A DNA stretch of 64,000 nt. Source: Dendrobium chrysotoxum (Eukaryota; Streptophyta; Magnoliopsida; Asparagales; Orchidaceae). Location: contig CM034304.1 of NCBI GenBank assembly GCA_019925795.1, forward strand, positions 15,988,720 to 16,052,719, in the 5' to 3' direction. The position numbers were made by a program, and so were the translations under genes. The notes under the pieces were generated by a model that saw only the letters and a program-made list of their open reading frames with translations, was not told where the DNA came from and ran no database searches. Below are positions 1 through 10,249 of this stretch, in pieces. The number at the start of each line of letters is the position of its first letter. Within the stretch, counting starts at the first letter, position 1.

Positions 1-1125
1 ATTAAGCCTGATGCAGTCCCTGCTAAGCAAGCACCTCGTAGGAAGAGATTGGAGATAGAACAACAAGTGATCACTGAAACTAAGAAGCTCACAGAGGCTG
101 GTTTCATTCTTGAAGAGAAGTACCCTACTTGGCTTGCCAACATTGTTCCAGTCTAGAAGAAGAGTGGACAGATTCGTGTTTGTATCGATTTTCATGATTT
201 AAACAAGGCATGCCCTAAGGATGATTTTCCTCTTCCTATCCCAGCATAATCCCATAGCATTTTCTCCTTCATGGATGGTTCATCTGGCTACAATAAGATA
301 AAGATGGACCCCAAGGAAGAGAAGTTTACTGCATTTTATACACCCATAGGTGTATTCTACTACAAGGTGATGCCCTTCAGTCTCAAGAATGTCGGGGCCA
401 CCTATCAACGTGCTATGACTGTTATCTTCGATGAGATGATACACGAGCAAGTTGAATGCTATGTGGATGATCTGGTGGTCAAAAGCAAGGTCCGTGGAGA
501 TCACCTTCGAGATCTACTAATCATTTTTGAACGCCTACACAAATATGATTTAAAAATGAATCCTCTAAAATGCGCATTTGGAGTTAGTGCAGGAAAGTTC
601 ATAGGGTTTATAGTTCGCTACCGTAGCATTGAGATTGACCCTTCCATGATCAAAGCCATAGTAGACCTAAACCCCCCTAAGAGCCTTACCCATCTAAGGT
701 CTTTTCAAGGAAAGCTAGCCTTCCTACGGAGATTTATCTCCAATTTTTTTGGTAGGTGTCACCCCTTTGCTGCCTTAGCAAAGAAAGATTCCCGCTTTCC
801 CTGAGACGAGGGTTGTCAGGAAGCCTTTGAGAGTATAAAGCGCTACCTGATAAACCGCCCTGTTTTAGCTACACCCATCCTAAGGAGGCCGTTAATTCTC
901 TACACTATGGCCCTGGATGAGTCTTTGGGTGCACTGTTGGCCCAAGAGAATGAGGAAGGCAGGGAAAATGGCTTATACTACCTTAGTAGACGGTTGATAC
1001 CCGCGGAGCTGAAGTACCCAGCGATGGAAAAACAATGTTTAGCTTTAATCTTCACGGTACAGAAGCTTAGGCATTATATACTTTCACATAAAATCAACCT
1101 GATCTCTCGAGTCAACCCCATGTAG
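1..1125 (+). pseudogene. pol: Ty3/gypsy reverse transcriptase and RNase H (dead)
   Basis: One frame from base 1 encodes a reverse transcriptase followed by the first RNase H. Visible motifs are RVCIDFHDLNKACPKDDFPL near 175-235, FMDGSSGYNKIKM from 268, MPFSLKNVGATYQRAM, and the catalytic YVDD at 460-471. KCAFGV follows near 570, and the RNase H part contains YYLSRRL and KYPAMEKQCLAL near 975-1045. In-frame stops at 154, 247, 802 and 1123 make it non-functional. It would normally copy the element's RNA into DNA in virus-like particles. There are no frameshifts in this stretch, so decay has been by point mutation. Confidence 0.9.
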
Positions 1126-1339
1126 TATCTGATGACCCGTCCGACCCTCTCAGGTTGCTTAGCGTGATGGTCTATGATCCTACTACTGTTTGACATCACT
1201 TTTATCCCTCAACGGGCCGTTAAAGGACAGGCTCTAGCTGATTTTCTTGCTGCTCACCCAATCCCTGCAGACTCCCCACTTAATGATGAGCTACCTAACG
1301 AGCTAATCATGAGTGTGGATGAATAGGAGTCCCCTGCTT

Positions 1340-1788
1340 GGGAGTTCTAATTTGACGGTGTGTCATCCGTTAAGGCCTTGAGCCCGAATAAAACTCCTAT
1401 AGTTAGGGTAGGTATGGGCCTCATTTTTATATCCCCTAAAGGTCACACTCTGAGATATTCCTACAGTCTTTCAGAATCTCGTACCAATAATGAAGCTGAG
1501 TACCAAGCTCTGATTTTAGGACTAGAGTTGGCCATTCAGATGATTGTCATACAGGTGAAAATCTTTGGAGACTCACAACTGATTATAAATTAAGTAGTGA
1601 GAGTCTATAAAGTACTTAAACCTGAGCTATTGCCCTATCACAACAAGGTAATGGAGCTCTTGTGCTTCATTCCTGAAGTGACCTTAGCTAAAATCCCTAG
1701 ATCTGCCAATGGCAAGGCAGATGCATTAGCTAAGTTAGCAAAGAAACTGGCTGACCCAACTGGCGACCCACTATCTATCATTGTCTAG
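1340..1788 (+). pseudogene. pol: Archaeal-type RNase H domain of Tat pol (dead)
   Basis: This second RNase H continues in the same frame as the RT. The four acidic positions expected of the fold are visible: D in FDGVSS near 1352, E in NNEAEYQA near 1490, D in FGDSQL near 1570 and D in ANGKADALAKLA near 1715. A stop at about 1591-1593 breaks it between the third and fourth. An extra RNase H between RT-RNase H and integrase is a Tat-lineage hallmark, so this domain is the main reason for the lineage call. Confidence 0.85.
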
Positions 1789-1859
1789 TGCCATCAAGCC
1801 CTGTGTCCCGCAGACCTGTCTTCTCCCGATCAGACCCTCACAGTGTTCTCAGTTTAGGA

Positions 1860-3027
1860 AGAGTCAGATTGGAGAATAACCTTAATAGAGTATTTGAAGT
1901 ATGGCAGGCTTCCAGATGATAGGTCTCTCATTGTTCAGATCAAAAAGAGAGCTCTATCATTCACTTATGTGAACGACACCTTGTATCGACGCTCTTTTGA
2001 CCAAATGTGGTTGTGTTGCCTCAACAACGAGGAGGCTCGCTAGGTCATGGGTGAGATACATGCAGGTCTTTGCAGTGCTCATCAGTCTGGACCAAAAATA
2101 AAAGGCAGGATCAAACGCCTTAGTTACTATTGGCTGACTATGATCCGTGATTACATGGAGTACTCTAGAAAGTGCCACCAGTGCCAAATTCATGGCACGG
2201 TGATTCACCAACCCCCTAATCCGCTGTACCCTACTGTATCATCTTGGCCATTTGAGGGCTGGGGCACGGATGTAGTGGGTCCTATTGACCCTCCTTCGTC
2301 TAAGGGTCATAGATTCATATTGTCTATCGCTTTGGTGTCTTGCGCCGTATCATTTTGGATAACGGCCCGTCGTTTAGGAGCACAAAAATTACTAGATTTG
2401 TCTGCCTCCATAACATCAATTGGTGATACTCTTCGATTTACTATCCCAAGGCCAATGGCTTGGCGGAGGCATTCAAAAAAACTCTCGTGCAATTAATAAG
2501 AAAAACTTTGGTCGCAAACAAGTGAGAGTGACACGATAGACTTTTCGAGGCACTATGAGCTTATAGGACTACATACCGTACTCCTACCTAGTCTACCCCA
2601 TATGCTTTGGCCTTCAGGGTTGAGGCCGTCCTCCCACTTAAGGTCGAGCTCCCCTCATTGCGTGTGGCAGTCAGCCATAATCTTTCCCATGAAGATAACG
2701 CCTTACTACGGATGAAAGAGCTTGATGGTTTAGAAGAGCTTCTCCTGCAAGCTTATCAGAACCTCAAACTATACCAGGCCCGTATGGCTTCGATCACATG
2801 ATCACCATGTCCGACCTCGTGCTTTTCGGGTTGGCGAGTTGGTCCTTGTTTTATGTAGACCTATCATTTCGTGCTGTCGCCGAAGTAGTAAGTTCGAGCC
2901 TATCTAGGAAGGCCCATTCGCTGTAGAGTAAGTCTATGAAGGTGGTGCCTACCTACTCGTTGATGCCAATGGTGTTAACCCTATGCCTGTCATCAACGGG
3001 CAGTACTTGAAAAAGTACTATGCCTGA
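1860..3027 (+). pseudogene. pol: Tat integrase with internal deletion (dead)
   Basis: The zinc-binding HHCC module is intact: histidines at about 2059 and 2080, cysteines at about 2173 and 2182. GWGTDVVGP supplies the first catalytic aspartate near 2269. After RFILSI (about 2325) the frame breaks and jumps straight to RRIILDNGPSF near 2345. The stretch normally found between the first and second catalytic aspartates is therefore deleted. The second aspartate (LDNGPSF) and an AEAFKKT segment with the likely glutamate follow in other frames. The C-terminal part (WSTPYALAF, HVRPRAFRVGELVL, INGQYLKKYYA) is still recognisable to 3027. Confidence 0.85.
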
Positions 3028-3029
3028 GT

Positions 3030-3390
3030 TTTGCTCTTCTAAGGGGGGGTCTCCCTACCGCCTGTAAATACTCCTCTGTATATGCACCCCTTTGGAAGGG
3101 CTTCTTCACTTTTCGGCAGTCTGTGTGGCCACGATGATTTGTCCTCTACCATACGACATTTATTACGAGAAGTATGTGGCTATCCTTAGGGGTGGTGAGG
3201 TGAGATGATATGATTCATGCACTAGCATAAACTCTAGTCTCTATCATCTCCCTTTTCTGAACTCTTTTAGGCCAGATCTTGACCCATGTCAGTCCAAATA
3301 AAGATCCAAGTTCTATCTTTAATAATGGGTCTTTAAATTCGACATGTGCAAAATTTCTAAAAGAAAAATTAATCTGAGAAAAGTCTGAGA
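3030..3390. other. Non-coding region after Tat pol
   Basis: No gene is visible. A word of about 25 bp beginning GGCCACGAYGATTTGTCC occurs at 3127 and again at 6008. This ties the segment to the repeat-rich stretch downstream and suggests that both belong to one long non-coding or LTR region of the Tat element. Confidence 0.5.
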
Positions 3391-4460
3391 GTTTGAAACA
3401 CAAAGTAAACTTTTAAGGGAATTTTTCTTGGAATATATGTGATTTATTTTTCCTAATAAAAGATTTACCCCTGTCTTCTTTGAAAAGTGAAGTAATTGGT
3501 GGTTGACTCATCTAAACACTTGAAGGAAAATTGTGATGATTCAAAAAATATGTGTCTTCTCTCTCATCCCTTGCTTGGGATGATTTCATATTTTGAACTA
3601 AAATCTATATCAAATTAAAATTAAATTTAGAGATGAATATTTTCCCTATCATCTTGATATTTTTATCTCATAGGCATCTTTTGCATGCTAATGAACCTAC
3701 CTCATAATTTCCTTATTCAAGTCGTTCATTCTTATCATAGGATTGGGTTTGCTTTGTGGATTTTTCTTCCTTGCACAAGAGAGTGAGTTTTCTTCTCTTA
3801 TGTTTCGAGGATAATCTTACAACTGAGAAAATTTTCTTTTAGGAATTTAGAAAGGGAGCCAATTATAAAATGAAAAATACACAAAGTGTATCAAACAATG
3901 AAAAGATGCGCAGTGCGCCAAAAAAATCAAAGATACACAAATTATATCAAAAGTGAAAAGATGCATAAAATGCGCCACAAAGTGCATCAAGTAATTAAAA
4001 GATGCACAGTGCGTCAAACCAAGTTGAGGGGCTCAAAATGAGCCCAAAGTGAATAAGTAAATTGCTTCCCTTTCTTGTAAATCTCTAAGTCTCAAAAAAT
4101 CCATACCCTTTGATATTTGTGATACTTGAATTTGAAAATCATGATTTTGGATTCATCGTCGTGCAATGATGTTCTATTAGATATAAAAATATTTTCATGC
4201 AAGAAGATTGAGAAGATTTAGTTTCTCTCTCTAATTTAAACCCTTTTGAATTAGATATTCATTCAAAATATATATAAGGGAGAGAGCCTAGTTTAGCTTG
4301 TAGGGAGCTTAAGCTAGGTTAGCAAAATATAAATTCCTAACCTTTTTGGGTTTAGGTGGAGTCAACTTATATTGCTAAACTTTCTAAACCTTTTCTAAGG
4401 TTCAAGATGATTAAGAGGTTAATTTTTCATTTCTAAAAATAGTCCTTTTACTTTCTGATG
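3390..4460 (+). repeat. About 1-kb module shared (inverted) with 30240-31160
   Basis: Read on the plus strand, this stretch aligns by eye along its length with the reverse complement of 30240-31160, the interior of the gag-only element at 28486-33885. Shared landmarks in order are a GTGGTTGA(C/T)T segment, ATCTCATAGG(C/A)ATCTTTTG, ATTTAGAAAGG followed by the hairpin minisatellite, TCTTGTAAATCTCTAA, and GAAAATCATGATTT. No coding potential is visible. Confidence 0.7.
3877..4016 (+). repeat. Hairpin minisatellite (GATGCRC-N3-GYGCATC type)
   Basis: A row of small inverted repeats occurs, each about 15-17 bp with 8-20 bp between them: ATACACAAAGTGTATC, GATGCGCAGTGCGCC, GATACACAAATTATATC, GATGCATAAAATGCGCC, CAAAGTGCATC and GATGCACAGTGCGTC. 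Units alternate between a GC-type arm and an AT-type arm, and in most units each arm pairs with its own partner. A related array lies at 30665-30815. Confidence 0.75.
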
Positions 4461-5330
4461 AAATTTTCACTCTTTAAGGGATGTGTGAATCAGACTTCTC
4501 TTAAATTAATCGGTAAGTGCTTAAACATCTCTTAGTGGTCCCACTATTGAGTTTGTTTAAATGCTTGCCGTATTCTTTTAAAAGTTCATGCACGAAAATA
4601 TTTTGACCCCAACATCTGATTATAGACCATTCTTAAGGACTGAAAAGAATTTATTACACTTTTCTCTTTTGAGTTCTGGTTATTTAGGAGTTTCCCCCCC
4701 CCCCTCTCTGTTCCCCAGTTTCACTCATCAGTTTGAGTGTGGCCTGGGATATCAAAGCCATTGACTTAGATCCCTTAGTGGATGTGATGCTGGGTCCATA
4801 CCAACCTGTATTTGGCAGGAATGGTGATGTTGATCCACCATCCTGATTTGAGTTTTATTCCTACATTAATTTTATCCTAATTGTGCCCCTAATTCTATTC
4901 ATGTGGCGAATATGGCATGGGTTATCAAAGCCAATCTTACATCCCTCTTTGTGTTCCAATCATTAGAGGATATCTCATACTAGGAGTAACACACAGATAT
5001 GGTAAACGTTCCCTCTACCGGGTGTTATCTTCGATAGTATGAGACATACTTAGTCTATGGTTGTGAATATATAAAGAAAATATGAATCTATAAAATAAAA
5101 GAGGGAAGCTCGTAGTAGAGCAAAACCGGTTGCCCTTGTCACAGGTGGAACCCGGTAATACTCTCTAAGAGCTCAAATTCCCCAAAATTTTCTTTTACTC
5201 CCCTTCGAAGCATCTAAGTGATCGCTTTAAGGAGGAGTTCACACTCGCGTTGCTGTGATCCTTTATGATCATGATAGTCTTTGTTAGTGATGTAACATGC
5301 CTTGTTCTAAGTGTTAACATCACACCTCTA
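4460..5330. other. Non-coding, no recognised feature
   Basis: Moderately AT-rich DNA with a C homopolymer at 4695-4705. No reading frame or element terminus was recognised. It probably belongs to the same retroelement non-coding region. Confidence 0.4.
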
Positions 5331-5860
5331 AGAGCTTGGATCCTCTAGCCAGAAGATCAGCTCTCTAGTTTTCTTTAGCAATCTACTTCTTCATCCTTAC
5401 CCTGCTCTCAGCTACCAGAGTAGTTCTACGGATGTAGTAGTGTTGCTCCCACCTCTCACAGGGTCCCACTAGTCAGGGTGGGTGTTACCACTGTGAGGAT
5501 TAATATTTATTCATCTTATTTATAGCTCATTATCATTGGTAGCGAATGTGTCCCCTCACTGCCTTGTATTATCCTTACAGTAGTGTTATGGTACACCTGA
5601 TCTCTCGTATTAGCTTCACTGCCTTGAGAGCTTTGATCTCCTAGCAAGAGATCAGCTCTTTCATTCCTTTACAGACTTACTCTCTCATCTGTATTATACT
5701 CTTTGCTGCTAGAGTAGTTTTACGATATGTGGGTATTGATGTCACCTCCTACAGGGTCCCACCAGTTGATGTGGGTGTACCACTGTAGTTCTTCATAATT
5801 ACTTCTCTTTCATATAGTTCTATTCTCTGTAGTAAATGTGTCCTCCTTGCTACTTCAGCT
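5331..5860 (+). repeat. Diverged direct duplication, about 305-bp period
   Basis: Two copies of a segment of about 230-250 bp start at 5331 and 5637. They share AGATCAGCTCT, AGAGTAGTTYTACG, CACAGGGTCCCAC or TACAGGGTCCCAC, GGTGGGTGT or GATGTGGGTGT, and GTRAATGTGTCC in the same order. Confidence 0.7.
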
Positions 5861-6365
5861 GTTACTCACCGGGAATGTGATTACCCCTCTCGCACTTTGC
5901 TGAGGGTATACATTTCCCTGTTGTCTCTCGGAGCATCAGTCTGATGCTTTTAGCTTTATATGATCCGGATGTTGTCTAAGAAGTTTCGTTGGCATTTGGG
6001 TACTCGTGGCCACGACGATTTGTCCTCTACCACATGGTAAATAAAGCGCTAGTTTGGGACTCCTTAGATGACTCTTCCCCTTGGAATTTTCCAAATCTAC
6101 CTTTCTACTCCTCTTCGCATCCCTACACATATGCGTGTTAGGGTATGGTTGAGATGACTTTCCCCTGATCGCTCTACTGCAGGCATATGCGCCGGTAGGC
6201 ATCAGACTTTACTTGGTTGAGAGTGCCCCAAAGAGCCCCTAAGAGGTATATCTCACCACCTCTTTTCCCTGATTACTCTACTACAGGCATATGCGCTGAG
6301 TAGACATTAGACTTTACTTGGTTGAGAGTGCCTCGCAGAGCCCCTGCGAGGCATAGCTCACCACA

Positions 6366-6527
6366 CCTTTACCCTGATTGTCCTACCGCTCTGGCAGACA
6401 TCAGACCTTTACCGTGATTATCATGCCGCTCTGGTAGACATCAGACCTTTACCCTGATTGTCCTATCACCCTAGCAGACATCACACATTTATCCTGATGG
6501 TCCTCCTCTAATCAAGCGGACATCAGA
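6366..6527 (+). repeat. Four tandem 40-bp units
   Basis: Units beginning CCTTTACCCTGATTGTCC start at 6366, 6406, 6446 and 6486, exactly 40 bp apart, and each contains GCAGACATCA or a variant. The fourth is the most diverged. They lead directly into the 237-bp repeats. Confidence 0.85.
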
Positions 6528-6534
6528 CTTTACT

Positions 6535-7250
6535 GGTTGAGCGAGCCTGATAAAGTCCCTGGGAGGCACTCCTCACCACCCCTTTACTCTGGATGTTCTG
6601 TAAAAGATAATACAGACTCCAATTTCATGGCTTATTTACTTTTGTTGAGGTCAGGCAGAAGTATTGAGTCACCCCTATCCGCTATTCTGAAAGGAGCAGA
6701 AGGAGACGGGATCCTTTCACCTTCTATTCTGTTGTTTGAAATGAACAATCAGGTAGGTGGTTTTACTTACTGGTTGAGCGAGCCTGACAGAGTCCCTGGG
6801 AGGCACTCCTCACCACCCATTTACTCTGGATGTTCTGTAAAAGACTATGCATGCTCCAATTTTATGGCTTATTTACTTTTGTTGAGGTCAGGCAGAAGTA
6901 TCGAGTCACCCCTATCCGCTATTCTGAAATGAGCAGGAGGAGACAGGATCCTTTCACCTTCTATTCTGCTGTTTGAAATGAACAGTCAGGTAGTTGGTTT
7001 TACTTACTGGTTGAGCGAGCCCGACAGAGTCCCTGGGAGGCACTCCTCACCACTCCTTTACTCTGGATGTTCTGTAAAAGTCTACGCATACTCCAATTTC
7101 GTGGCTTATTTACTTTTATTGAGGTCAGGTAGAAGTATTGAGTCACCCCTATCCGTTGTTCCGAAAGGAGCAGGAGGAGACGGGATCCTTTCACCTTCTA
7201 TCCTACTATTTGAAATGATCAGCTAGGAGGTTGGTTTTACTTACCTAGTT
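6535..7250 (+). repeat. Three tandem 237-bp units
   Basis: Units beginning GGTTGAGCGAGCC start at 6535, 6772 and 7009, followed by a partial fourth at 7247 (AGTTGAGTGAGCC). The first two spacings are exactly 237 bp, or 79 codons. One frame is open through most of the three units (6537-6932 and 6978-7226), giving a repeating 79-residue peptide with a single TGA difference. I do not call it a gene: it resembles no known protein, and neighbouring repeats of 40 bp are not multiples of three. Confidence 0.85.
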
Positions 7251-7465
7251 GAGTGAGCCCGATAGTGTCCCTGGGAGGCATTCCTCACCACTACTTTTTC
7301 CCTGATTGTTTTGCTTTGATCAAGCGGACATCAGACTTTACTCGGTCGAGCGAGCCTGACAGTGTCCCTGGAAGGCATACCTCACCACTCTTTTACCTTC
7401 TACCCTGTTGTTTCGACACGGTCAGGCAGGTAGTTTATTTTCTTTATTATCTTACTTTTTAGTTC

Positions 7466-7740
7466 TCTCCTTATCTCTGCCCTCACTACAGGGTAAGACA
7501 AGGAGAAGATTTCTCCCTACTCTGTCACCTTTTGGTGACCTGTTGCCACTTTGTTCTTTGCTCTCTCCTTGGCTCTGCCCTTGCTACAGGGTAAGGCCAG
7601 GAGATGACCAGCTTTTCACTTTCTATCCTGCTGTTTCAGAACGATCAGGCAGATAGTTGGTTTTCTTCACTACTTTACTCTTTGGTTTCTCTCCTCGGCT
7701 CTGCCCTTGCTATAAGACAAGGCCAGGAGAAGATCTCACT
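7466..7740 (+). repeat. Three diverged tandem units with CTCTGCCCT
   Basis: CTCTGCCCTYRCTA occurs at about 7475, 7573 and 7700, each followed by AAGRCMAGGAGA. Spacing is irregular (98 and 127 bp). This is the last of the repeat clusters before the putative promoter region. Confidence 0.6.
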
Positions 7741-7861
7741 TGCTTTCTTTCACCTCTTCTGGTGCTCCTTTTCTTGGGTCTTTACTCTACTTCTTTTGTC
7801 ACATTCGGTCAACGCCAACACGAGCAGTTCACTAGTTTGTTCACCACTCCTGTTGGGGGTC

Positions 7862-8070
7862 TATTTGTTGACCTTGTTTTGGATCAGACCCAGGTCCTGG
7901 GTCAACTTGGTTGACCAGGTCAACCTAGGTTGACCCAACAGGCCCTAATGGGCCCAATTCAATTCAAATCCATTCCTTGGCCTCCTAAGCTAAACCCCTC
8001 CATCTCTTCGACCCATTTGACTAGGTTGACCAAGTTAACCCATGACTTGGTCAACCCAAGTCTTAATGGG
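7862..8070 (+). promoter_or_regulatory. W-box (TTGACC) palindrome cluster
   Basis: About ten TTGAC/GTCAA words lie within 210 bp on both strands. They include a perfect 18-bp palindrome, GGTCAACCTAGGTTGACC, at 7918-7935. TTGAC[C/T] is the core bound by plant WRKY factors. The cluster lies about 150-350 bp upstream of a TATA box, the position expected for an LTR U3 enhancer. WRKY binding is inference. Confidence 0.55.
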
Positions 8071-8213
8071 TCAATTTTGACCCATTTAAATTCTATTTAA
8101 AGCTCTAACACCTTCCTAATACTCCCTTGACTCAAAGCCACGGCCCAAGGACCCAAATCACCTCCTAATCAAGCCCTAAACCTAATCCTAGCCTTACATC
8201 ATAGATGTAGGAG

Positions 8214-8222
8214 TATATATAA
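8214..8222 (+). promoter_or_regulatory. TATA box, putative LTR promoter
   Basis: TATATATAA is followed about 30 bp later by a CT-rich leader with no nearby long reading frame. Together with the upstream W-box cluster it resembles a U3 promoter of a Tat-type LTR. The LTR edges could not be fixed. Confidence 0.45.
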
Positions 8223-8393
8223 GGTATTTAGGGTTCTTTGGAGGGGGATCTTCTGGTTATTCTCTCTAGGAGCTCTGCAAGCCTGAGACTTTGCTGGTGA
8301 GAGTTCCTTGAGTCTCTTCCCACCTCCTCCCGCCAAAATCCACTGGTGAGACCCCGTCGGCGGTGAGAATCTGGCAAGCCAAACGTCAAAGAC

Positions 8394-8752
8394 GTCTAAG
8401 ACCTAGATCTCGTGATCTAGGGCTTCTTAGACCTTGGTTTCTTCTATAATTAGGAGTGAGGAAAATCTACAAGTGCAACCGAACTTAAATCCCCAAGATC
8501 CATCGGTGAGATTCTTCAAAAACCTTAACCCTAGGTCACAACACTTAGGTTTAATTAGCATCGTCATTAAGGCATATTAATCCAAGATAAAAACCCCATA
8601 AGAATGCTCTTCATATTTAATATTCATGTTTAAAATTTCATCCTATTTCGTTGAGTGGATCGAGAGAACGAAGCAAAAAATGAGTTTAGGGCTCGGTTTA
8701 CATAGCCTAAAGGTTACGTAAGATCCGTGCCGTTGATCACGAGATCAACGGC
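8394..8752. other. Leader with two strong hairpins
   Basis: A stem at 8394-8432 pairs GTCTAAG-ACCTAGATC with GATCTAGG-GCTTCTTAGAC around TCGT. A second, perfect 10-bp stem at 8729-8752 reads GCCGTTGATC-ACGA-GATCAACGGC. Both lie downstream of the TATA box and would be in the transcribed leader if that promoter is real. Confidence 0.6.
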
Positions 8753-8879
8753 TCAGATCCGTCCGATCCACGGTATTCGTCCGACCGCGGATCCAATCCC
8801 GCTCGTAATTACCTCGTCCGGCTCGATCTGGACCACTGATTCATTTCGACGGAGGATCAAACGGCGGAGGGGGGTGCTA

Positions 8880-9070
8880 TGTGGCTAAGTGAGCAAGCCA
8901 TCCGCGGCAATCATCTCCGCAATCAATCATTGTGGCAATGATTGCCCTGCCGGCAATCATTCCCGCGGACAGCGGGCCAATCCAGTCCTACCGCGTGGCC
9001 TGCACAGCCGCCGCCGAGGAATCTCTCCCCAATGATTGCCGAAACTGCCGGATCCAACCAGAGTTCGACA
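8880..9070. repeat. GGCAATCATT-rich GC island
   Basis: The words GGCAATCAT, GCAATCAATCATT and GGCAATGATTGCC recur on both strands within about 190 bp of GC-rich sequence. No coding function is recognised. Confidence 0.5.
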
Positions 9071-9179
9071 GCTGGCTGACCACCGCCGCAGCGCTGCTGC
9101 CGCCTTTTCCTATTTTTATTTTAAAATTAATTTTAATAATCTTTTTTAATATATTTTTAATCCACATTTTTTTAATAAT

Positions 9180-9257
9180 TATTTAATTACTATTATTTAT
9201 ATTTATATTTATATTATTATTATTGTTATTATATAATTTAAAAATTAAAATATTATT

Positions 9258-9291
<34 letters not shown>

Positions 9292-9347
9292 ATATTTATA
9301 AGAAATCATTATCATTATTATAATATATTAATAATAATGTTATTATT

Positions 9348-9381
<34 letters not shown>

Positions 9382-9650
9382 ATGTTAATATTATTATTAT
9401 TATTATTATTATTTAAAAAAGTTATATTTTATTATTATATTATTATTATTATTTTTTAAGTTATATTTTATTATTATTTTCATTATCATTATTATTATCA
9501 TTATTATTATTATTTTATTTAAAATTATTTTAAAACCTATTATTATTATTATTATTATTATTTTATCTAATTTAAAATTATTTTAAATATTATTATTATT
9601 ATTATTATTATTATATTAATATTAATAATAATATTTTTTAATAATATTAA
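9180..9650. repeat. TTA/TAA low-complexity DNA
   Basis: Almost entirely A and T, with runs of (TTA)n, (ATT)n and (AATAAT)n. It runs directly into the 106-bp tandem array. Confidence 0.9.
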
Positions 9651-9654
9651 ATTT

Positions 9655-10184
9655 CTTAATATTATTATTACATTAATATTAATATTATTAAATAATATTA
9701 TTATCTTTAATAATATTACTATATTAATATTAATATTATTATATTAATAATATTATTGTCCTTAATATTATTATTACATTAATATTAATATTACTAAATA
9801 ATATTATTACCTTTAATAATACTACTATATTAATATTAATATTATTATATTAATAATATTACATTTCTTAATATTATTATTACGTTAATATTAATATTAT
9901 TAAATAATATTATTATCTTTAATAATATTATTATACTAACATTAATATTATTATATTAATAATATTATTATCCTTAATATTATTATTACATTAATATTAA
10001 TATTATTAAATAATATTATTATCTTTAATAATATTATTATATTAATGTTAGTATTATTATATTAATAATATTATGTTTCTTAATATTATTATTACATTAA
10101 TATTAATATTATTAAATAATATTATTATCTTTAATAGTATTATTATATTAATATTAATATTATTATATTAATAATATTATATTT
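9655..10184 (+). repeat. Five tandem 106-bp AT-only units
   Basis: The anchor (C/T)TTAATATTATTATTA begins at 9655, 9761, 9867, 9973, 10079 and 10185. All five spacings are exactly 106 bp. Bases before the anchor alternate between TTC and TCC or GTCC types, indicating a 212-bp dimer. Units consist of nested AATATT palindromes and differ by scattered substitutions but no indels. Confidence 0.93.
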
Positions 10185-10249
10185 TTTAATATTATTATTA
10201 CTTATTAATTATTTTAAAAACCAAAGATTTTATTCTAAATTTATTAATT

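Larger units (their letters stand above)
1..3060 (+). mobile_element. Tat-lineage Ty3/gypsy retrotransposon, 3' half of pol (dead)
   Basis: The window opens inside the pol gene of a Ty3/gypsy element. Domain order is reverse transcriptase, RNase H, a second archaeal-type RNase H, then integrase. This order with two RNase H domains is known from the Tat lineage (Tat/Ogre/Retand). From position 1 to about 2325 the reading frame is never shifted, but stop codons interrupt it (for example 154, 247, 802 and 1123). The pol tail ends at a stop near 3025-3027 after the residues YLKKYYA. A G-rich run at 3042-3048 could be the polypurine tract. The 5' part (gag, protease, 5' LTR) lies outside the window. 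Confidence 0.88.

Noticed and set aside
3877..4016. Possible CRISPR array
   Set aside because: Units are self-pairing and irregular, spacers are not unique, and the DNA is plant nuclear.
6537..7226. Two plus-strand frames as a possible repetitive protein gene
   Set aside because: Kept as a finding only. No start context, no homology recognised, and it lies among non-coding arrays.
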